Assembly: GCF_000208745.1 (NCBI RefSeq)
Contig: NC_030852.1
Location: 13,030,797 to 13,094,796 of the forward strand
Direction: 5' to 3'
DNA from: Theobroma cacao
Lineage: Eukaryota; Streptophyta; Magnoliopsida; Malvales; Malvaceae
Length of the DNA: 64,000 bases
The notes under the pieces are model-generated. The model was not told where the DNA came from and did not search any database. It saw nothing but the letters and a program-made list of their open reading frames with translations. The translations under genes were made by a program, and so were the position numbers. Positions 1 through 12,401 of the stretch are shown piece by piece (positions within the stretch are counted from its first letter, which is position 1; each line of letters begins with the position of its first letter).

Positions 1-218
1 TATATATATATATATATTGTTTTACATTAAAATAGATTATTTTAATTAATATTTTTATTTTATTTTATTTTTCAAAAAAAAGAAAAGAAAAAAAGAGAAA
101 GAAATGGAAAAACTGGTACGAAAGCCTTGCGAGGTCTCGAAGGGCATTCGGGGGAAGAATGTCTGTCGAGGCTTCGCGACAATTGTCACGGGCTCGATGG
201 GAGTTCCGGGTAGTGACA
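1..218 (+). mobile_element. 3' end of a W-family gypsy LTR, cut by the window edge
   Basis: Starts with a short TA run. Positions about 113-218 match the last 100 bp of the LTR ending at 18091: both carry GCCTTGCGAGGT, a GAATGTCT.TCGAG block, GGGCTCGA and a terminal GTGACA. The CA end at 218 abuts sequence of the minus-strand Y LTR, so this is an LTR inserted into Y. The upstream part lies outside the window and its TSD cannot be checked. The open frame covering 65-304 on the minus strand is a chance ORF in LTR sequence. Confidence 0.75.
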
Positions 219-771
219 ATCTTCCCACAATCTTCTAATTCCAATTTCTTTCTATTTTTCTTCCTTAACACTTGTATCAATAAAATATCAAGTTTATGCT
301 TCAACGCGGTATCATAGCAATATTTAAATATTTATTTACCCATGTTAGCTTTATTTAATAAAGACACGCAGGCCCTATTAACGTCATTTTTCTCTAAAAT
401 TCTCTCGTTCTTTTTCTCTCCCACTTAGATTGACTATACACTCCTCCTTCATGATCAATTTTGACATCGAATAAAATATTAATATTTTAATATTATTTTA
501 TTAATAAAATATTATTTTATTCTAAATTTTTTCACTTGTCTCCTTGGTACCTAAAATGTCTTATCATGCCCTAATTCACTCTCGAATCACTTTTATCTCA
601 CTAATTCATCCTCAATAAAAATATTATTATTTAATTATTATTTTCTCGCATGTGGAATATTTTACTCTAGAATATTCCCTCCACCCTTTATCACTCTTAA
701 ACACTCTAATTAACCTCAATTGGTATCTGATATGTTCTATTAGTCAACATAGCAAAGTACGGGGTGTTATA
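219..771 (-). mobile_element. 5' portion of a family-Y LTR, minus strand
   Basis: The reverse complement begins TATAACACCCCGTA at 771 and aligns with the start of the complete Y LTR at 1840 (TATAACACTTCGTA). It shares an AATATTTTATTAATAAAATA-type block, a TCATGAAGGAGGA block and a GTGT.AAGGAAG block further in. The alignment stops at 219, where the W LTR ends. The Y edge at 771 lies inside a Z LTR, so Y inserted into Z and W then inserted into Y. Confidence 0.8.
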
Positions 772-1185
772 ATTGCATAGACATTTTAGTAAATACCAAA
801 TGCACTTCTCATGGCGGGTCATGTTCGATGAACATAGCAAAGTATCTATATACTTCAACCTATGAGATTGGTTGCTTACTTTCTAAGTAAGAAACATAGA
901 ATGTACCAGTCTCTAGGTATCATTGATGTCCAATCTCAATGATACATCGTCCAGGAACATTTAAAGATTATGCTTTGATGCATAGGGATCTCATAACTGT
1001 AACCCATTACAGTTCCCTTGCAAGGCATATTAATCTCATGGACTTCATCAAATTAGACTTGTAACCATTATAATTAACGTCTTATTGATGAAGGAAAACC
1101 TTAATCATTCAACATGAATGATATTGTTGCATGATTGGAATCAAGCCTTAACCAATCCCAATTGGCTGTAGGGCTCATCCTAACA
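772..1185 (-). mobile_element. 5' portion of a family-Z LTR, minus strand
   Basis: The reverse complement starts TGTTAGGATGAGCCCTACAG at 1185 and aligns with the solo Z LTRs at 10769 and 58991. Shared blocks include GAACATGACCCGC, GCATTTGGTATTT and TGTCTATGCAA. It is cut at 771/772 by a minus-strand Y LTR, and its 3' part is not in the window. No coding capacity is seen. Confidence 0.8.
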
Positions 1186-1834
1186 GGTCAAGGGGACCAA
1201 ACCACTGTAAATCATTGTGTTTTGTCTTTTTTTATTTTCTTCTTACTCTTAAAACTTAAGTCATTCCTCTAGTAAGCTTTAAACTTCCATTTTCAAATTC
1301 CCTTAATTAGTTTTATACTTAGAAAGAATTTTCATGTCATTCCAAAAGTGCTATTCACCATTTTTTAGCATGCTCTTTAGGACCAACATTGTCAAATCTT
1401 GGATCTTGAATCTTGAATCTTTTTTGATTTTGCTCATTCTCTTGCTTGTTTGACGACTCATTTTTCTTCAAAAAACCATCTCTGAATGTCCTCTTACATT
1501 ACTCTAAAAAGCCCCTTTTAAATATCCTTTAAAACCCGATTTAAAATAAAGTTCAAAAAAGTTATTGTCCGAGTTATCAAGCTGGCACCACGACTTTATT
1601 CCTTAGGCACCGTGGTGCCTTAGCCTCAAGTGGAAGTATGGTGCTACTATTTCTTCATGGCACCATGGCACTCCTCCGTCATGGATGCAGTGCTGGCTTC
1701 TCTGGTCAATGTCTCATCACGATGCCACGACCTTAGCCTCATCAAGGCTACAATCTTGGCTCATTTGTGCTATCTTGTGCAATTTCTACTACAATCCATC
1801 CTATTGCAATGTTATTTTCTCCTTGATATGATTT
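1186..1834 (-). mobile_element. Athila-M 3' LTR, distal segment
   Basis: This is the continuation of the minus-strand LTR that begins at 5957. Removing the solo Y LTR (1840-5569) and one TSD copy joins a GATATGATTTGAAAT end to GTGCAAAGTAGTAAGCATG, which aligns with CTGCTCTGAACTAGGCAAAG...GTAAACATG in the intact LTR at 7277-9047. The segment also contains GGCACCACG/GGCACCGTGG repeats. Towards 1186 the match weakens, and the left limit is set by the Z insertion. The frame at 1630-1836 (+) has no recognisable product. Confidence 0.6.
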
Positions 1835-1839
1835 GAAAT

Positions 1840-4800
1840 TATAACACTTCGTACCCTCATAAAGAAGCCAATAAGACCTTATCGATAAGACGAAGGGTCA
1901 AGTGACGTAAATTTAAGTGCCAAAAAGCGGTGATGGGTGAAAAGAATATTGTGAAATAAATAATATTTTATTAATAAAATAATATTAAAATATTAATATT
2001 TTATCTATTGTTGAAATTTGTCATGAAGGAGGACTACATGACTAGTCTAAGTGGGGGAGAAGAAGTAAAAAAGAATTTTAAAGAAAAACGACATTAGTGG
2101 AGCCTGCATGCCTTTATTAAATAAAGCAAGAGTAGGTAAGTATATATTTGAATATTATGGTGACACCTTGATGAAGTGCAAATTTTATATTTTATTTGTA
2201 CAAGTGTGAAGGAAGGAAAATAGAAGGAAATTGGAATTGAAGAAATGTTGGAAAGACCAAATTGTAAAGGATGAAAAGTTGGAGGGTCAAATGGTAAATA
2301 AGGAAACATTTGAGAACTTATGTGCAATTTGAACATTTGAAGTTAAATGGAAATTAACTAACCAAGAAAAGTTAGATTATGTAGGATAATGAGATGTGCA
2401 TGTAAATTTACTATTACATGCAAATGATAGTATGCAAAAAGGAGAAAGTTAGTGGGGAACATGTGGGACCCCACCATATGAAGTAAAAGGAAGAATAAGA
2501 CTAAATTTATTTGCATGTAATGAGATTCGTGCATTAGGTGGCCAAATGAGGAAAGAAAAATGTGGGATGCATGTGACTTAAATAGATTAATGAATGACCA
2601 AATAAGATATAAGGTGAAGGTGGTGCATGAAATAGGATTGGAGGAATAAGGTGGTGCATGAAATAAATAATAAAGGAAGAAAAGATGGGATAGTGAATGT
2701 GGCGGATGGAGAAGTAAAGTGAGGATAGATGATGGACCAATGAGCAAGGGAGGAAATTGGTGCATGAAATTTGAGTAAGGGATGAATAGTTCCAATGAAA
2801 TGTGAGGAATCAATAATGAAATGAAAGGTAAGGGAAAATGTTTGGGAGAAAAATTGCACCTTTGAGAGAAAAAAAAGAGAATCGGTTTTGAAAGAAGGAA
2901 AGAGAAAGGAAGAAAAGAGAAAGAAAAAAAGCTAGAGAAAGGTTCGATTTTGGAGGAATTAGAGAAAAATTTAGAGGTTTTCCTCCTTCATGCCATTGTT
3001 GGAGCTTAAGAAGGCATGGGTGGTTCGGCCTAGTGATTCCAAGGTGAGGAAGGTAAAAGTTGTCATTTTGTTAAAATGCATGCTTTGTAAATCAATTGTA
3101 ATGTGGGATTGTGCTTGTGGTAGCCAGGATCTTCAAGGATTCAAAGAACCGGGTGCATGCATGTGGCTTGTTCTTAAAAGTGTGGTGATTTAAAGTAAAA
3201 CAAATGATGGGTAAGTGCTTGAAACCTTAAGATCATGGGTGGAAAAGAAAGTAAGATGGATATTGATTACTTGTGCTTGTGGCAGCAATGGTGACTGAGG
3301 ATGTGAAGAGTTTGTGACTTATGTGAAGGATCTAAAGTGAAGGAAAGATCGAAAGGTAAACATGCAATGTGGGCATATTATGTCATATAGGACTTGCTTG
3401 GTTAAAGTTCATAGATTGCATGTTAGATTATGGTGAATAATAAGGATAAAAGATGTGAAATTTGATTAAGATTTGTTGATTAAGGTGCTATCGATATATG
3501 TGTGCAATTAAGTATAAATACGGAAGTAAACGTAATGAAGAAATAGATTATTGTGAGGGATTTTTATAGACAAAGAAAACTAAAGATATGGTATATAGAA
3601 TAGCAACTATGAGTGTATTTGTGGTGACATTCACTAAAAATATTGAGTTTAACATGCTACTAGGAAGTGTATAAGGAAGGTTTGTCGTGGTGGCGTACTG
3701 GAGGAGGTAAAGTGACTGACAGGTAAAACTAGCTAGAGACGCACCCGAACAGATAACAACGTAGTGTCCCGCTATTGTGAGGTGAGTAGGGGGCATTTAT
3801 TTCAAAATTTCCATAACTATATATTGATATACGTTGAATAGACATGTTGGTTTTCTTTAAATGCAATGGTGGACAACATGCATTGTTAGCCTCGATAGGC
3901 GATTTTTAACTAGATTTGCAATCAAATTATACTGTTATTCTGGATAGCATGAGTTGGTAGAATGCTAGGCACTTGTGGATGCCATGTTTTTGGAAATGTT
4001 TTGTATGTATATATATATACTAGATATGTAAAGGGTTTTAGAAATCGGGAAATGAGCTCTTTACCATGGTTTATGTCAAGATGTGCCTTATTTGTTTTAG
4101 TGATGTGCATTCATGAATAATTTACATACATTCACCATGCTGATTTGATATTTAAACCTCATGCAAAGATTTTACATTATAAAGTCTTACAAATGAGTTT
4201 ATCATGTTACCACGATTGGTATTTTGGAAATAAATTTAAAATGAGCTTTTTAGAACTAATTTGCTTTTAAATGGTTTTGTCAAACTGGGAGATTCGAGAG
4301 TAGGCCGAATGTCACATTGGGATAGTGTGACCCTTGTGCACCAGTGAGCTCTAACTAGAGAACCTTTGGGTCATTGCTAGGCTACTAGACGTGGCTAGGC
4401 CACGGTCTGTGATATATATACGTGGCAAGGCCACAAGATGATATACATGGCTAGGCCACCAGTTGATATACGTGGTTGGGACCACATGGTTTCTTCGATG
4501 TCAGCCAACATCATCTAGACTCCCATGGTGATGGGAATCCGGTGGAGGGGGGCCTCCCAGATGTTATTACATGGAAACTGGTCCACGAGTTGATTACTAC
4601 AATTACTTACTCGAGAGTGATATCTATTTGGGTTTTTAAACATGAAATTCTATTGCATGGTGAGAATTACGAGTTTTTCTGCGGCTCCTTTATTTATACG
4701 ATGATATTTTATTTATTTATTTAATTAACTCTTCATGGACTAGTTGATTTATGAGCTTATGTATAAGCTCGATAATGCTTGGTTTTACAAAAGCATGTGT

Positions 4801-5569
4801 GCTTACGCTGGTTGATTTGAGTACGGATGTTAAATAAATTTCGAGGGTAGAAATCTTTCACTTGCATTAGTTTTGATACATTGATTGAAATGATTACTTT
4901 GCATTAAAATTCTTGGTTTTACATATAAGGCACAAATCTTCCTTGAGTTAAATTGTTTATATATACTCTTATGTTTTAATATTCAAATCTTCTATTGCTA
5001 GCTTGTTTCCTATCTACGCCTTGCTCACGGAGCCGATGATCACTGAGTCTGTGGACTTACCCCCTTATCTTCCCTTTTTGCAGATAAGTGATCAGCTCAA
5101 GTGTATCACCCTAGCATTTTAACTCGCTGCGACGTAGGTAATGGCATCTTTTAGACTTTCACTCTGAGTTGCTCCATTGCATAGGGGTTTTGTTGTGTAA
5201 AACAATTAGATTTGTAAAGATTATTAGTTTATCGAAAATGCATTGCTAAAACCTTGAGATTGTGTAATGAATACTAAGTGTGATGTTGAAATTATCTTGG
5301 AATTTGCTAGATTAGTTATTGTTATCTAGTTGCTACATCTTTTTACAGTTGTTTATTGGGTTTAATTGAATGATGGTGTTAGTATAAGACAACAAAATCT
5401 TTGATGGACATCACAAGTGCAATGTTGTAATAAAAATCCAAGTCGCTCCACGTATGCGTTAGATTGTTCGATATAATTAACAAGAATTTAAACTATGGCT
5501 TATTTGGGATTTGGAGGGTTCTCTCTCAAGTCTCGGATGCCGGTAACGATTGGAAAAAAGGTCATTACA
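1840..5569 (+). mobile_element. Solo LTR, family Y (3.73 kb), TSD GAAAT
   Basis: Begins TATAACACTTCGTACC and ends GGTCATTACA. It is bordered by perfect 5-bp copies GAAAT at 1835-1839 and 5570-5574. The 3' half aligns with the LTR ending at 63537, where a primer-binding site follows directly, which fixes this end as an LTR terminus. Here no primer site, gag or pol follows; Athila LTR sequence resumes at once, so it is a solo LTR left by LTR-LTR recombination. The first base pair is TA instead of the usual TG. Purine-rich DNA at 2830-2960 and weak ORFs (2094-2859 minus, 2990-3193 plus) show no domain. Confidence 0.88.
4386..4485. repeat. Short tandem repeats with GTGGCTAGGCCAC palindrome
   Basis: Four imperfect units of about 25-30 bp, each built on a near-palindrome of the form GTGGC(T/A)AGGCCAC followed by a GATATA(T/C)A spacer. 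A shorter version of the same array is in the related LTR at about 62385-62455. It could form small hairpins in the LTR transcript; that is inference. Confidence 0.7.
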
Positions 5570-5574
5570 GAAAT

Positions 5575-5957
5575 GTGCAAAGTAGTAAGCATGAAAGTTG
5601 TATCCCTATTTCTTAACTTTCCAATGGATCAAGAATCACATTAATAAAACTTCTGGAATGAGAGTTATGCTTAAAATACTACAATATGTACAAGAGAAGC
5701 ATTAGCCATACTTGCACAGTTCATCACCAATTGAGGTCTTTTCATTTGAGAACCTTCTAAAGCAATATACTAAATCAGTAATAAATAAATTAAAAGCACT
5801 TTAACATAAAATTAAGCTAAAACAACATAAATTAAAATAACTCAACATGATTTAAACTAAATTAAGAAAAATAATTAAAACACCTAACTTTAAACAAAAA
5901 TCTCAAGAACTTAGCACTCAAAATGTAGCACAATAACTCTATGTAATAGAGTTATCA
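5575..5957 (-). mobile_element. Athila-M 3' LTR, proximal segment
   Basis: The minus strand starts TGATAACTCTATTACATAG at 5957, matching the starts of LTR A (9047) and, more loosely, of the Athila-P 3' LTR (44096, TGATAATTTTATTTTATAG). It continues to the Y insertion at 5569/5570. Together with 1186-1834 it is the 3' LTR of the minus-strand Athila-like element. Confidence 0.8.
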
Positions 5958-5973
5958 TGCCCCTAAACTTAAG
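5958..5973 (-). other. Polypurine tract of Athila-M
   Basis: On the minus strand CTTAAGTTTAGGGGCA lies immediately 5' of the LTR start TGATAA. The same arrangement (CAAGTTTAGGGGTG then TGATAA) is seen at 44082-44096 in Athila-P. Known role: primer for plus-strand DNA synthesis. Confidence 0.8.
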
Positions 5974-7276
5974 ATTTTGCTAGTCCACGAGCAAAACATA
6001 AGGAAAATTTAAACAAAAAGGAAACAAGTCAATGATGAAAACAAATAACTAAAGATGAGTTGCACTAAGCCAATGATCTCCCTTAATTTCTTCAAATGTT
6101 ATCTTGAAAGCTCAACTCAAGGTAAAACATAGATAGCATTCAAGTCCATGTTTCAATTCAAATGCAATCTCATTCTCAAATGGATTTCCATGTGTGTGTG
6201 CAATCTTTTACAAAGAATAATCATGCTATCTAGATAAATTATGCTCATGAAAATTCAAATTAGTAATAGAATTCCATAGGTTTACTTTTCATCTTTCTCT
6301 CCACTAATGTAGACTAATACTAAGTCAAGGATCATTAGCTCTTTATCAAACTTATAATGTAGGGCTAAGGTCAAGGTAAGAATAAAGATATTTTAAAGCT
6401 AAAATCACCCTAAGCACATAATCATTCTAGGACCTATAAGAGCTTTGATCATACATCCAAGTAACACCCTTCTTTTTAATGTCAACTTTTTTTTTTGTAC
6501 AACACTTTATAATTTTTCTTTTGTTTTGTTTTCTTTTCATCACAACTTTACACCCTAAAACTTCTTTCTTTCTATGATAGATAGTGGGTTGAATACTGGA
6601 CATTTTTTAACTTTTTAACAACTTCGCCTTTTACTTTAGTCAACATCTATCTCAATAAACTTCCTAAAATAACTAACATGCTTAGAATTCAAGGATGCAA
6701 AATTGGAAATTTATTTAAAGGTTAAGCTAAAGTAAAATAGGTGTTCAACAAAGAAAAGGTAATATTAGGCTCAATAGGGTATACTATGGATAAAATTATG
6801 TCAAGGTTGGCTTGAAAGGCTTAAACGATCCAAAGATGGCCTAAATCATCTACTTAACTAAGTATTGCCTAGGATTTCGCCCTGAGAGAGAATCAAACAA
6901 ATTCTAAAATTCATGACATAATCCAAAAATTCACATTCACATAAACCTTCTCGAGATATGCACAACAATTCTAAGCAAAAGACAATGTGCTCTATAAATA
7001 GAAATCACATCCTAACAATGATACTTAACATAAGAATTTAGTATAAACCAAAAAATATTCACGTTTACCAAGAGCTTAGATATCAATCTAACTAAGTTAC
7101 CATCATTGGATAGGTAAATCAAAGAAATTGGTACAACTAACTCTAGCTCACTTTTCAAAATATGCAGAAAATTAAATGATAAACAACTAAATGGATTTAA
7201 AATGTAAGAAAATAAATACAAAAAGATTAAACCAAATCTTAAAAAAATTCAACAACCCCACAAACTTGAAGTTAAC
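5974..7276 (-). mobile_element. Athila-M 3' non-coding region
   Basis: No gene. Reverse-complemented, it aligns along most of its length with 42830-44082 of Athila-P, for example the GAATTTGTTTGATTCTCTCT and GATTTAGGCCATCTTTG blocks. It is the untranslated stretch between the post-pol ORF and the polypurine tract. Short ORFs here (such as 7012-7221 minus) are not supported. The last five bases, TTAAC (7272-7276), are a TSD copy of the neighbouring solo LTR. Confidence 0.75.
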
Positions 7277-9047
7277 TGTAAGTTAAAATTTTACTACTCA
7301 AGTATACGTATCTAATAGATAGTATATAAGCACGTAGAGTATCAATCCCATATAAAATTGATCTAAAATTTTACTGAGCACTAAAATTAGAATAGTTTAG
7401 TTTTATTCAAATAATTAATATCTGAATTCTATTTAAACTAAAAATTACTCAACTAAAACTAATTTAATTAAAAATTAAAGCAACAAAATAATTGGGTAAA
7501 AAGCAAATCAAACAGGCCTAGGATTATAATATCCCTCACACTTCATCTAAATCTTAACTTTTTTCTTTAATTTATTTTAATAGGTTGAATTGCTAACCCA
7601 GAGTCCTCAATTATTTATAAGGGTCTCCCGACTCATCTTATAAAAATATATATTTTAACCAAAACACTATATCCCTATATGAATTGAAATTAAAGCAGAC
7701 TCATAAAGTTCAAGCTCTAATCTGGCTACATAAGGCTTATAAGTATATCCCTATCCTATACGTAAATCAATTAATATAATCATATGCTATCCTAATTTTA
7801 GTCTACACTAAACTCCCTTTCCAAAGTTTGTTTAGGTTCCTAAATCAATTTAATTGGTGATCAAGCAATTAAAAACATTAAGAACAAATTGGAATAAACA
7901 ATTCAAATCCCATTAAAGATAAGCAAGAAAGAGATTAAAAGTTTAGATTACATGGGAGTTCAATTGCAATCCTAGAAAAATAAATTTAGCTCATAATATC
8001 TAATAAAAGCTTCATCCAAAGAAAATTAGCCATTAATCCAAGTCAAAGAAAATAAGAAAAACACAAAAGTAAAGAGAGAAAACTAATAGTTGGAGCTTTG
8101 TGATCTTGATTCTCCCTCCAATTCTCTTATTTTCTTGCTTTGTTATTGGCTTCAAATCTCTGGAGTAGTCACTTGTTGCCTCCCCCTTAAAACCTCTGAA
8201 AAAGGTCCCTTAAATAGGCTCCAAGTAATTAATTTCCAAAATCCCGTCAAATTTGTATTTTTGAAAAATCGCCCAATGACGCGGCATTAATTTCTTAGCA
8301 CTGTGGCACTGGATTCTTGCTATAATAGCACTGCGACATTCTTCTTCTAGCACTGCCATGCTAAGCTCTCGAGAAAATGTGTTGTCTGCTTCCTCTTACG
8401 AGGGCTGCAGCCTTGTTCTCCCAGTGCTGCTGTGGTCTATCAAATTCAAATGTGATTTTCACCCTGATCTGCTCTGAACTAGGCAAAGTGGTAAACATGA
8501 AAGTTTTAGCCCAATCTTTTAAATTTCTAATGGCTCAATAATTACATCAATTAAACATTTGGATTGAAAGATATGCTCCAAATACCACATCATATTCAGT
8601 CCATGCATACTACTATAGTGCTCTAACTTAGACAAATATTTTGACCATGATCTGATTAGAACTGGCTAAATCAGTAAACATAAAAGTTGTAGCCCTTCCT
8701 TTTAGAGTTATATTGGTTCAAGAATAACTTCATTTGAAGTTCTGTAAAGAGAGATATGGTCAAAATACCAAAATATATTTGAATGAAGCCATCACCATAC
8801 TTGCACTTATTTTCATCAAATTTCCAACAAAAGCAATACAAGAAACCAGCAATAACTACTCTTAAACTAATTTAAAATAAAATAACATAAAATTTAACTA
8901 AAAGAACTTAAATGAACTACTCAACATGTAATCAAACTTAAGCTAGAAAAATACCTAAAATGCTACGATCCGAACCTAAAATCTCAAAGACCTAACAACT
9001 TAAGCCCTTTAAATGTGTCAAAATAACTCTATATAATAGAGTTATCA
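7277..9047 (-). mobile_element. Solo LTR of the Athila family (LTR A), TSD GTTAG/GTTAA
   Basis: The minus strand begins TGATAACTCTATTATATAG at 9047 and ends TTTTAACTTACA at 7277. It is homologous to the Athila-P 3' LTR (44096-45539). Flanks on the minus strand are GTTAG (9048-9052) and GTTAA (7272-7276), a 5-bp TSD with one mismatch. Excising it restores AGGACAATGTTAACTTCAAG, which parallels AGGACAATATTCATTCCAAG at 42800-42820. So a solo LTR of this family sits inside an internal region of the same family. A segment of about 190 bp is duplicated in tandem inside it (about 8445-8640 and 8641-8830). Confidence 0.88.
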
Positions 9048-9248
9048 CTAACATTGTCCTCGATGTTATAAAAGTAGAAAAGAAATGGAAAAGAATACTC
9101 CCCTAGGAATGTGGAAAGACTCTATTTTTCCTCTTCATCTTCATCATTGTCACTAATTTGAGGAGTAGCCAATAAGGTGGGAAAGTTTTCCATGTCCATC
9201 CACATGTGGATTGCACAAGCTTAGAACATTTGTTCTATTACACAGTTA

Positions 9249-10183
9249 CACTCTACTTGATAAGAAAACTGTTAAGTGCTTTGCAGCTTTAAGCATTCCA
9301 TCCTCTGGGGTAGAGTCAAATTTTGAGGTTGGGTAGGTTGAGGTGGTGGTGGTGGTGCAGAAGATGAACTTCCCCTAGTGACTGAATATTCATGGGCATA
9401 AAATCGACTAATGATTCCTGCATCAAGAGGAACTTTGGGACTCAATAATTCCTCATTACTATCCCATTGAACTCCAACTTTGTGTAAACAAAGAAGTTAT
9501 TAGTGAAGGAAACCACAATCCATCTCGAGGTGAGCAAGCAGTGTGGATGATATTGTTAAAGATCAACTGACCAATATTGATGGACTTGCCAGATACAATT
9601 GCATAGAGTAGTACTGCACTATCCTTTGGAACATCGCTAATATGTTTAACCAGGAGCATCTTGGCTGCCAAAAAATGCCACCATACTTTACACTTACTAT
9701 CCATAGCTCTACTTTAAATGAAATTGGCACTCCTTTTGACATTTTCCATTTAGTTCCAAGATTACATAGCAAATTAATAACTTCATCCAAGTCCACATTC
9801 CTATTTAGATATTGCCCATACTCATCATTCTCAATCTCTGGAGTATTGTAAAATTAATTAATTGTATGACTGTCAAATGCTATTAGTCACCCTTTGACAA
9901 AAGCTCACCCACTGACATGCTTATAAGCATTGGCATAAAACTCCTTCACCATTGGCATTACTGTCACCTTTGGCTAAGGATAGAATTTATGCCATTGCCT
10001 TTCATTAATAACATTAAGAATGTCCTTATATAGTGTAGGGTGAACATCAATACACCTTTCCAGAATAAAAAATTTCCATAGAAAAGATTGAGTGTGTCGT
10101 AAACCAGCATCAACAGACATGAATTTGCTTTTATTGAAAGCACTATTTCTAGCACTACCATGAGCTCTATTTGGTGTTACGAT
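9249..10183 (-). pseudogene. Athila-M post-pol ORF (plant transposon-protein domain), broken
   Basis: Translated on the minus strand this region gives KEFYANAYKHVSG, then ENDEYGQYLNR, then KHISDVPKDSAVLLYAIV, with a proline run (APPPPPQPTQPQ) near the end. These match, block for block, the Athila-P ORF at 41697-42734 (EFYANMVEHVDG, ENDEYGQYLGD, THISDVTRDRAVLIYAIV). The family is the domain of unknown role often annotated as putative plant transposon protein and commonly found between pol and the 3' LTR of Athila-like elements. The expected ATG is changed, and there are several in-frame stops and at least one frameshift, so no full protein can be made. It lies between LTR A and the Z solo LTR. 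Confidence 0.75.
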
Positions 10184-10768
10184 ATTGTGCTACACAATTT
10201 GCAGCAACCAAACCCAACCTCTAATGAATTTGTGTGGCAAAAAATTCAATTCTCACACCAATGCACTATCACAATTATGATTATCACAAATTCCATAAAT
10301 CTTAAATAAGTGTAGCAACTTAACCCAACCAAATTCTAATATTATAATGCTCAATTCTCTAAGATAATCAAAGCAAACAATCAAATCCTCAATCACAATT
10401 ACCAAATTCACACATTGATCAGAAACTCAACAATTTCAACCATAAACTCCTTCTTCAATATCAAATTCCACAAAAGATGATAAATCTTCAAAGAAATTTT
10501 TATACTTACTTGAAAATTTATGCACATAAGGGTTGTTAGATGAATTAATGATGATTGGGTCCTTCTTTGGTGTGATTGAAGCAAAACTTTTGAAGGTTTA
10601 AGAGTATATGGGTTGGCTAATTTTAGAGAGAGAAAATTTTTAGCTTAAAAAGAGAGAGAGAGAGAAAGCTTAATTTTGAATATGGAGGTTGCAAAAGCGA
10701 GTAAAGTGGTTTATATAGTAAGAGGCTCGACCAGGCACTTCAGCCTTGAGTGATGGACATCACGGCAC
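10184..10768 (-). mobile_element. Athila-M leader region upstream of the post-pol ORF
   Basis: No gene seen. It has a GA-rich run at 10640-10670 and GGCAC-type repeats near the Z insertion. It continues at 12402-12550 on the other side of the Z solo LTR and occupies the position of the spacer or intron region 40414-41690 in Athila-P. Confidence 0.55.
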
Positions 10769-12401
10769 TGTTAATGTAAGCCTTGCAAACCAATCGATTT
10801 TGTGCTTGTAAAACACTATATTAATTAGTCATATTTCATGTTAAATATATTATGGATATTTTATATAATGTATGAGGTATTTCTTTATCCATGAGTTTAT
10901 TTATAAGGAGTTATGAGAGACTTATGTAGATAAAGTCCTCGGAACATAATGGCCTTGCAAATAAATTATAAAGGTTATAATTATGAGATTCTTATGCATC
11001 AAAGCCTTGTTCCTAAATATGTTCCTGGTCATTGTATTGTTAAGAACAAGGGCATTGACAATGCTCAAAGGCTAGTACATGCTAAGCCTCCTTACTTTAG
11101 AAGTAAGTAATTGATCTCATAAGTTGAAGTATGTGAGATACTTGGGGATAGTATGTGGGTGCTTGTTAAGGAACAAGTTCACTGAACATGACCCGCTATG
11201 AGAGTTCCATTTGGTATTTCACTCAAGTGTCTATGGAAATACTCTCATGTGTTAGTAGTGTAAGTAATCCTTAGACTTGTGATACCAAGTCATCTTGTGT
11301 GTCAATTGTCATGCTTTGATTTCACCTCTATGGGTCTAGAAATGACCAAATGCTTAAACAGGATGCTTTTGGGTATGGCATGAAGCATGTGAAAATGAAT
11401 GAGCAATCCAGAGAGGATTCATCACCCCAAGTGATTTGAAGGGGACATATCTCATTTATTCCTAGCTTATATTGATTAAAAGTCCTTGGCCAAGGCAATC
11501 TTGATAGGTCAATATAGAATCTGCAAGACTAATATGGATAAGTTAGAAAGTAGACACCGAGCCAAGCTTTCTATCTATTTGGGATATATGATGAAATGAT
11601 CGAATTACACTGAGATACTGTACACTAAAAGGTTAGTCAAATCATATTGACTCTCCTAACATTTGGGTGGTCATGATGTATTTCTAGATGCCACTCATGA
11701 TCTTAAATATAAATATAATTTCTTAATTGAATTAATTTATATTTATTACCAACATGTTGGGAACTTAATGGGTCACACACATAAGGTGAATTGTCGAAAT
11801 TAATTTGAGTTCAATTGGATGTGATCTAATTGATTTTATAGAGGCTTAATCCAATGAAGTACTGGGCTAAATCAAATATGATTTGATGGAATATTAAATA
11901 AAGGCCCAATTGGCCCAAGACATTTTATAATCCTTATTGGTTATAAAGTATGTCAATTAACTCTATAAAAGAATCCCTCAGCCACCTCTTGAATATATAG
12001 AAGAGTTCTATTTTATTTTCTCATGCGTTGAGATAGGATCATAGCCAAAAGAGAGAAACACAAGAAAGCTCAAAGTTGAGAGTTTGCTCACACAAACTTC
12101 GGCTTAGGGATTCACACACTTTTAGTGAAGAGATTTCGGCAAATCACTGTGTGGATCACTATTAGAGGCAGGACAATTGTGCTGTTATGGTTTGATAAGT
12201 CCTAGTTGGTGTACAAAAGTTGAAACGAAAAGCCAAGGAGAACTCCACCAAAGAAAGCAGACTTTCAGGTATGTCAAAATTTCTTTTGTGGTTTTTTTTC
12301 TAGATTAGCTTCAATTAAAGTGATCCATGGCTTAGGGGATTAAAATTTTAATAATATTTCGCTGTGTATGAGTTATCTTAGCATGATTTAAATCCACAAC
12401 A
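10769..12401 (+). mobile_element. Solo LTR, family Z (1.63 kb), TSD GGCAC
   Basis: Begins TGTTAATGTAAGCC and ends ATCCACAACA. It is bordered by GGCAC at 10764-10768 and at 12402-12406. It aligns throughout with the solo LTR at 58991-60699 (shared GAACATGACCCGC, TTTGGTATTTCACTCAAGTG, CACCCCAAGTGATT, TTTAATGGGTCACACAC-type blocks). There is no primer site, gag or pol. I cannot assign the superfamily from an LTR alone. Confidence 0.9.

Noticed and set aside
300..325. GCGGTATCATAGC as a primer-binding site
   Set aside because: The minus strand aligns here with the interior of the Y LTR (2150-2190), so the resemblance is chance.
2358..2859. Minus-strand 151-codon His/Leu/Ser/Pro-rich ORF and its overlaps
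   Set aside because: It lies in the interior of the solo Y LTR on a purine-rich plus strand; composition explains the open frames.
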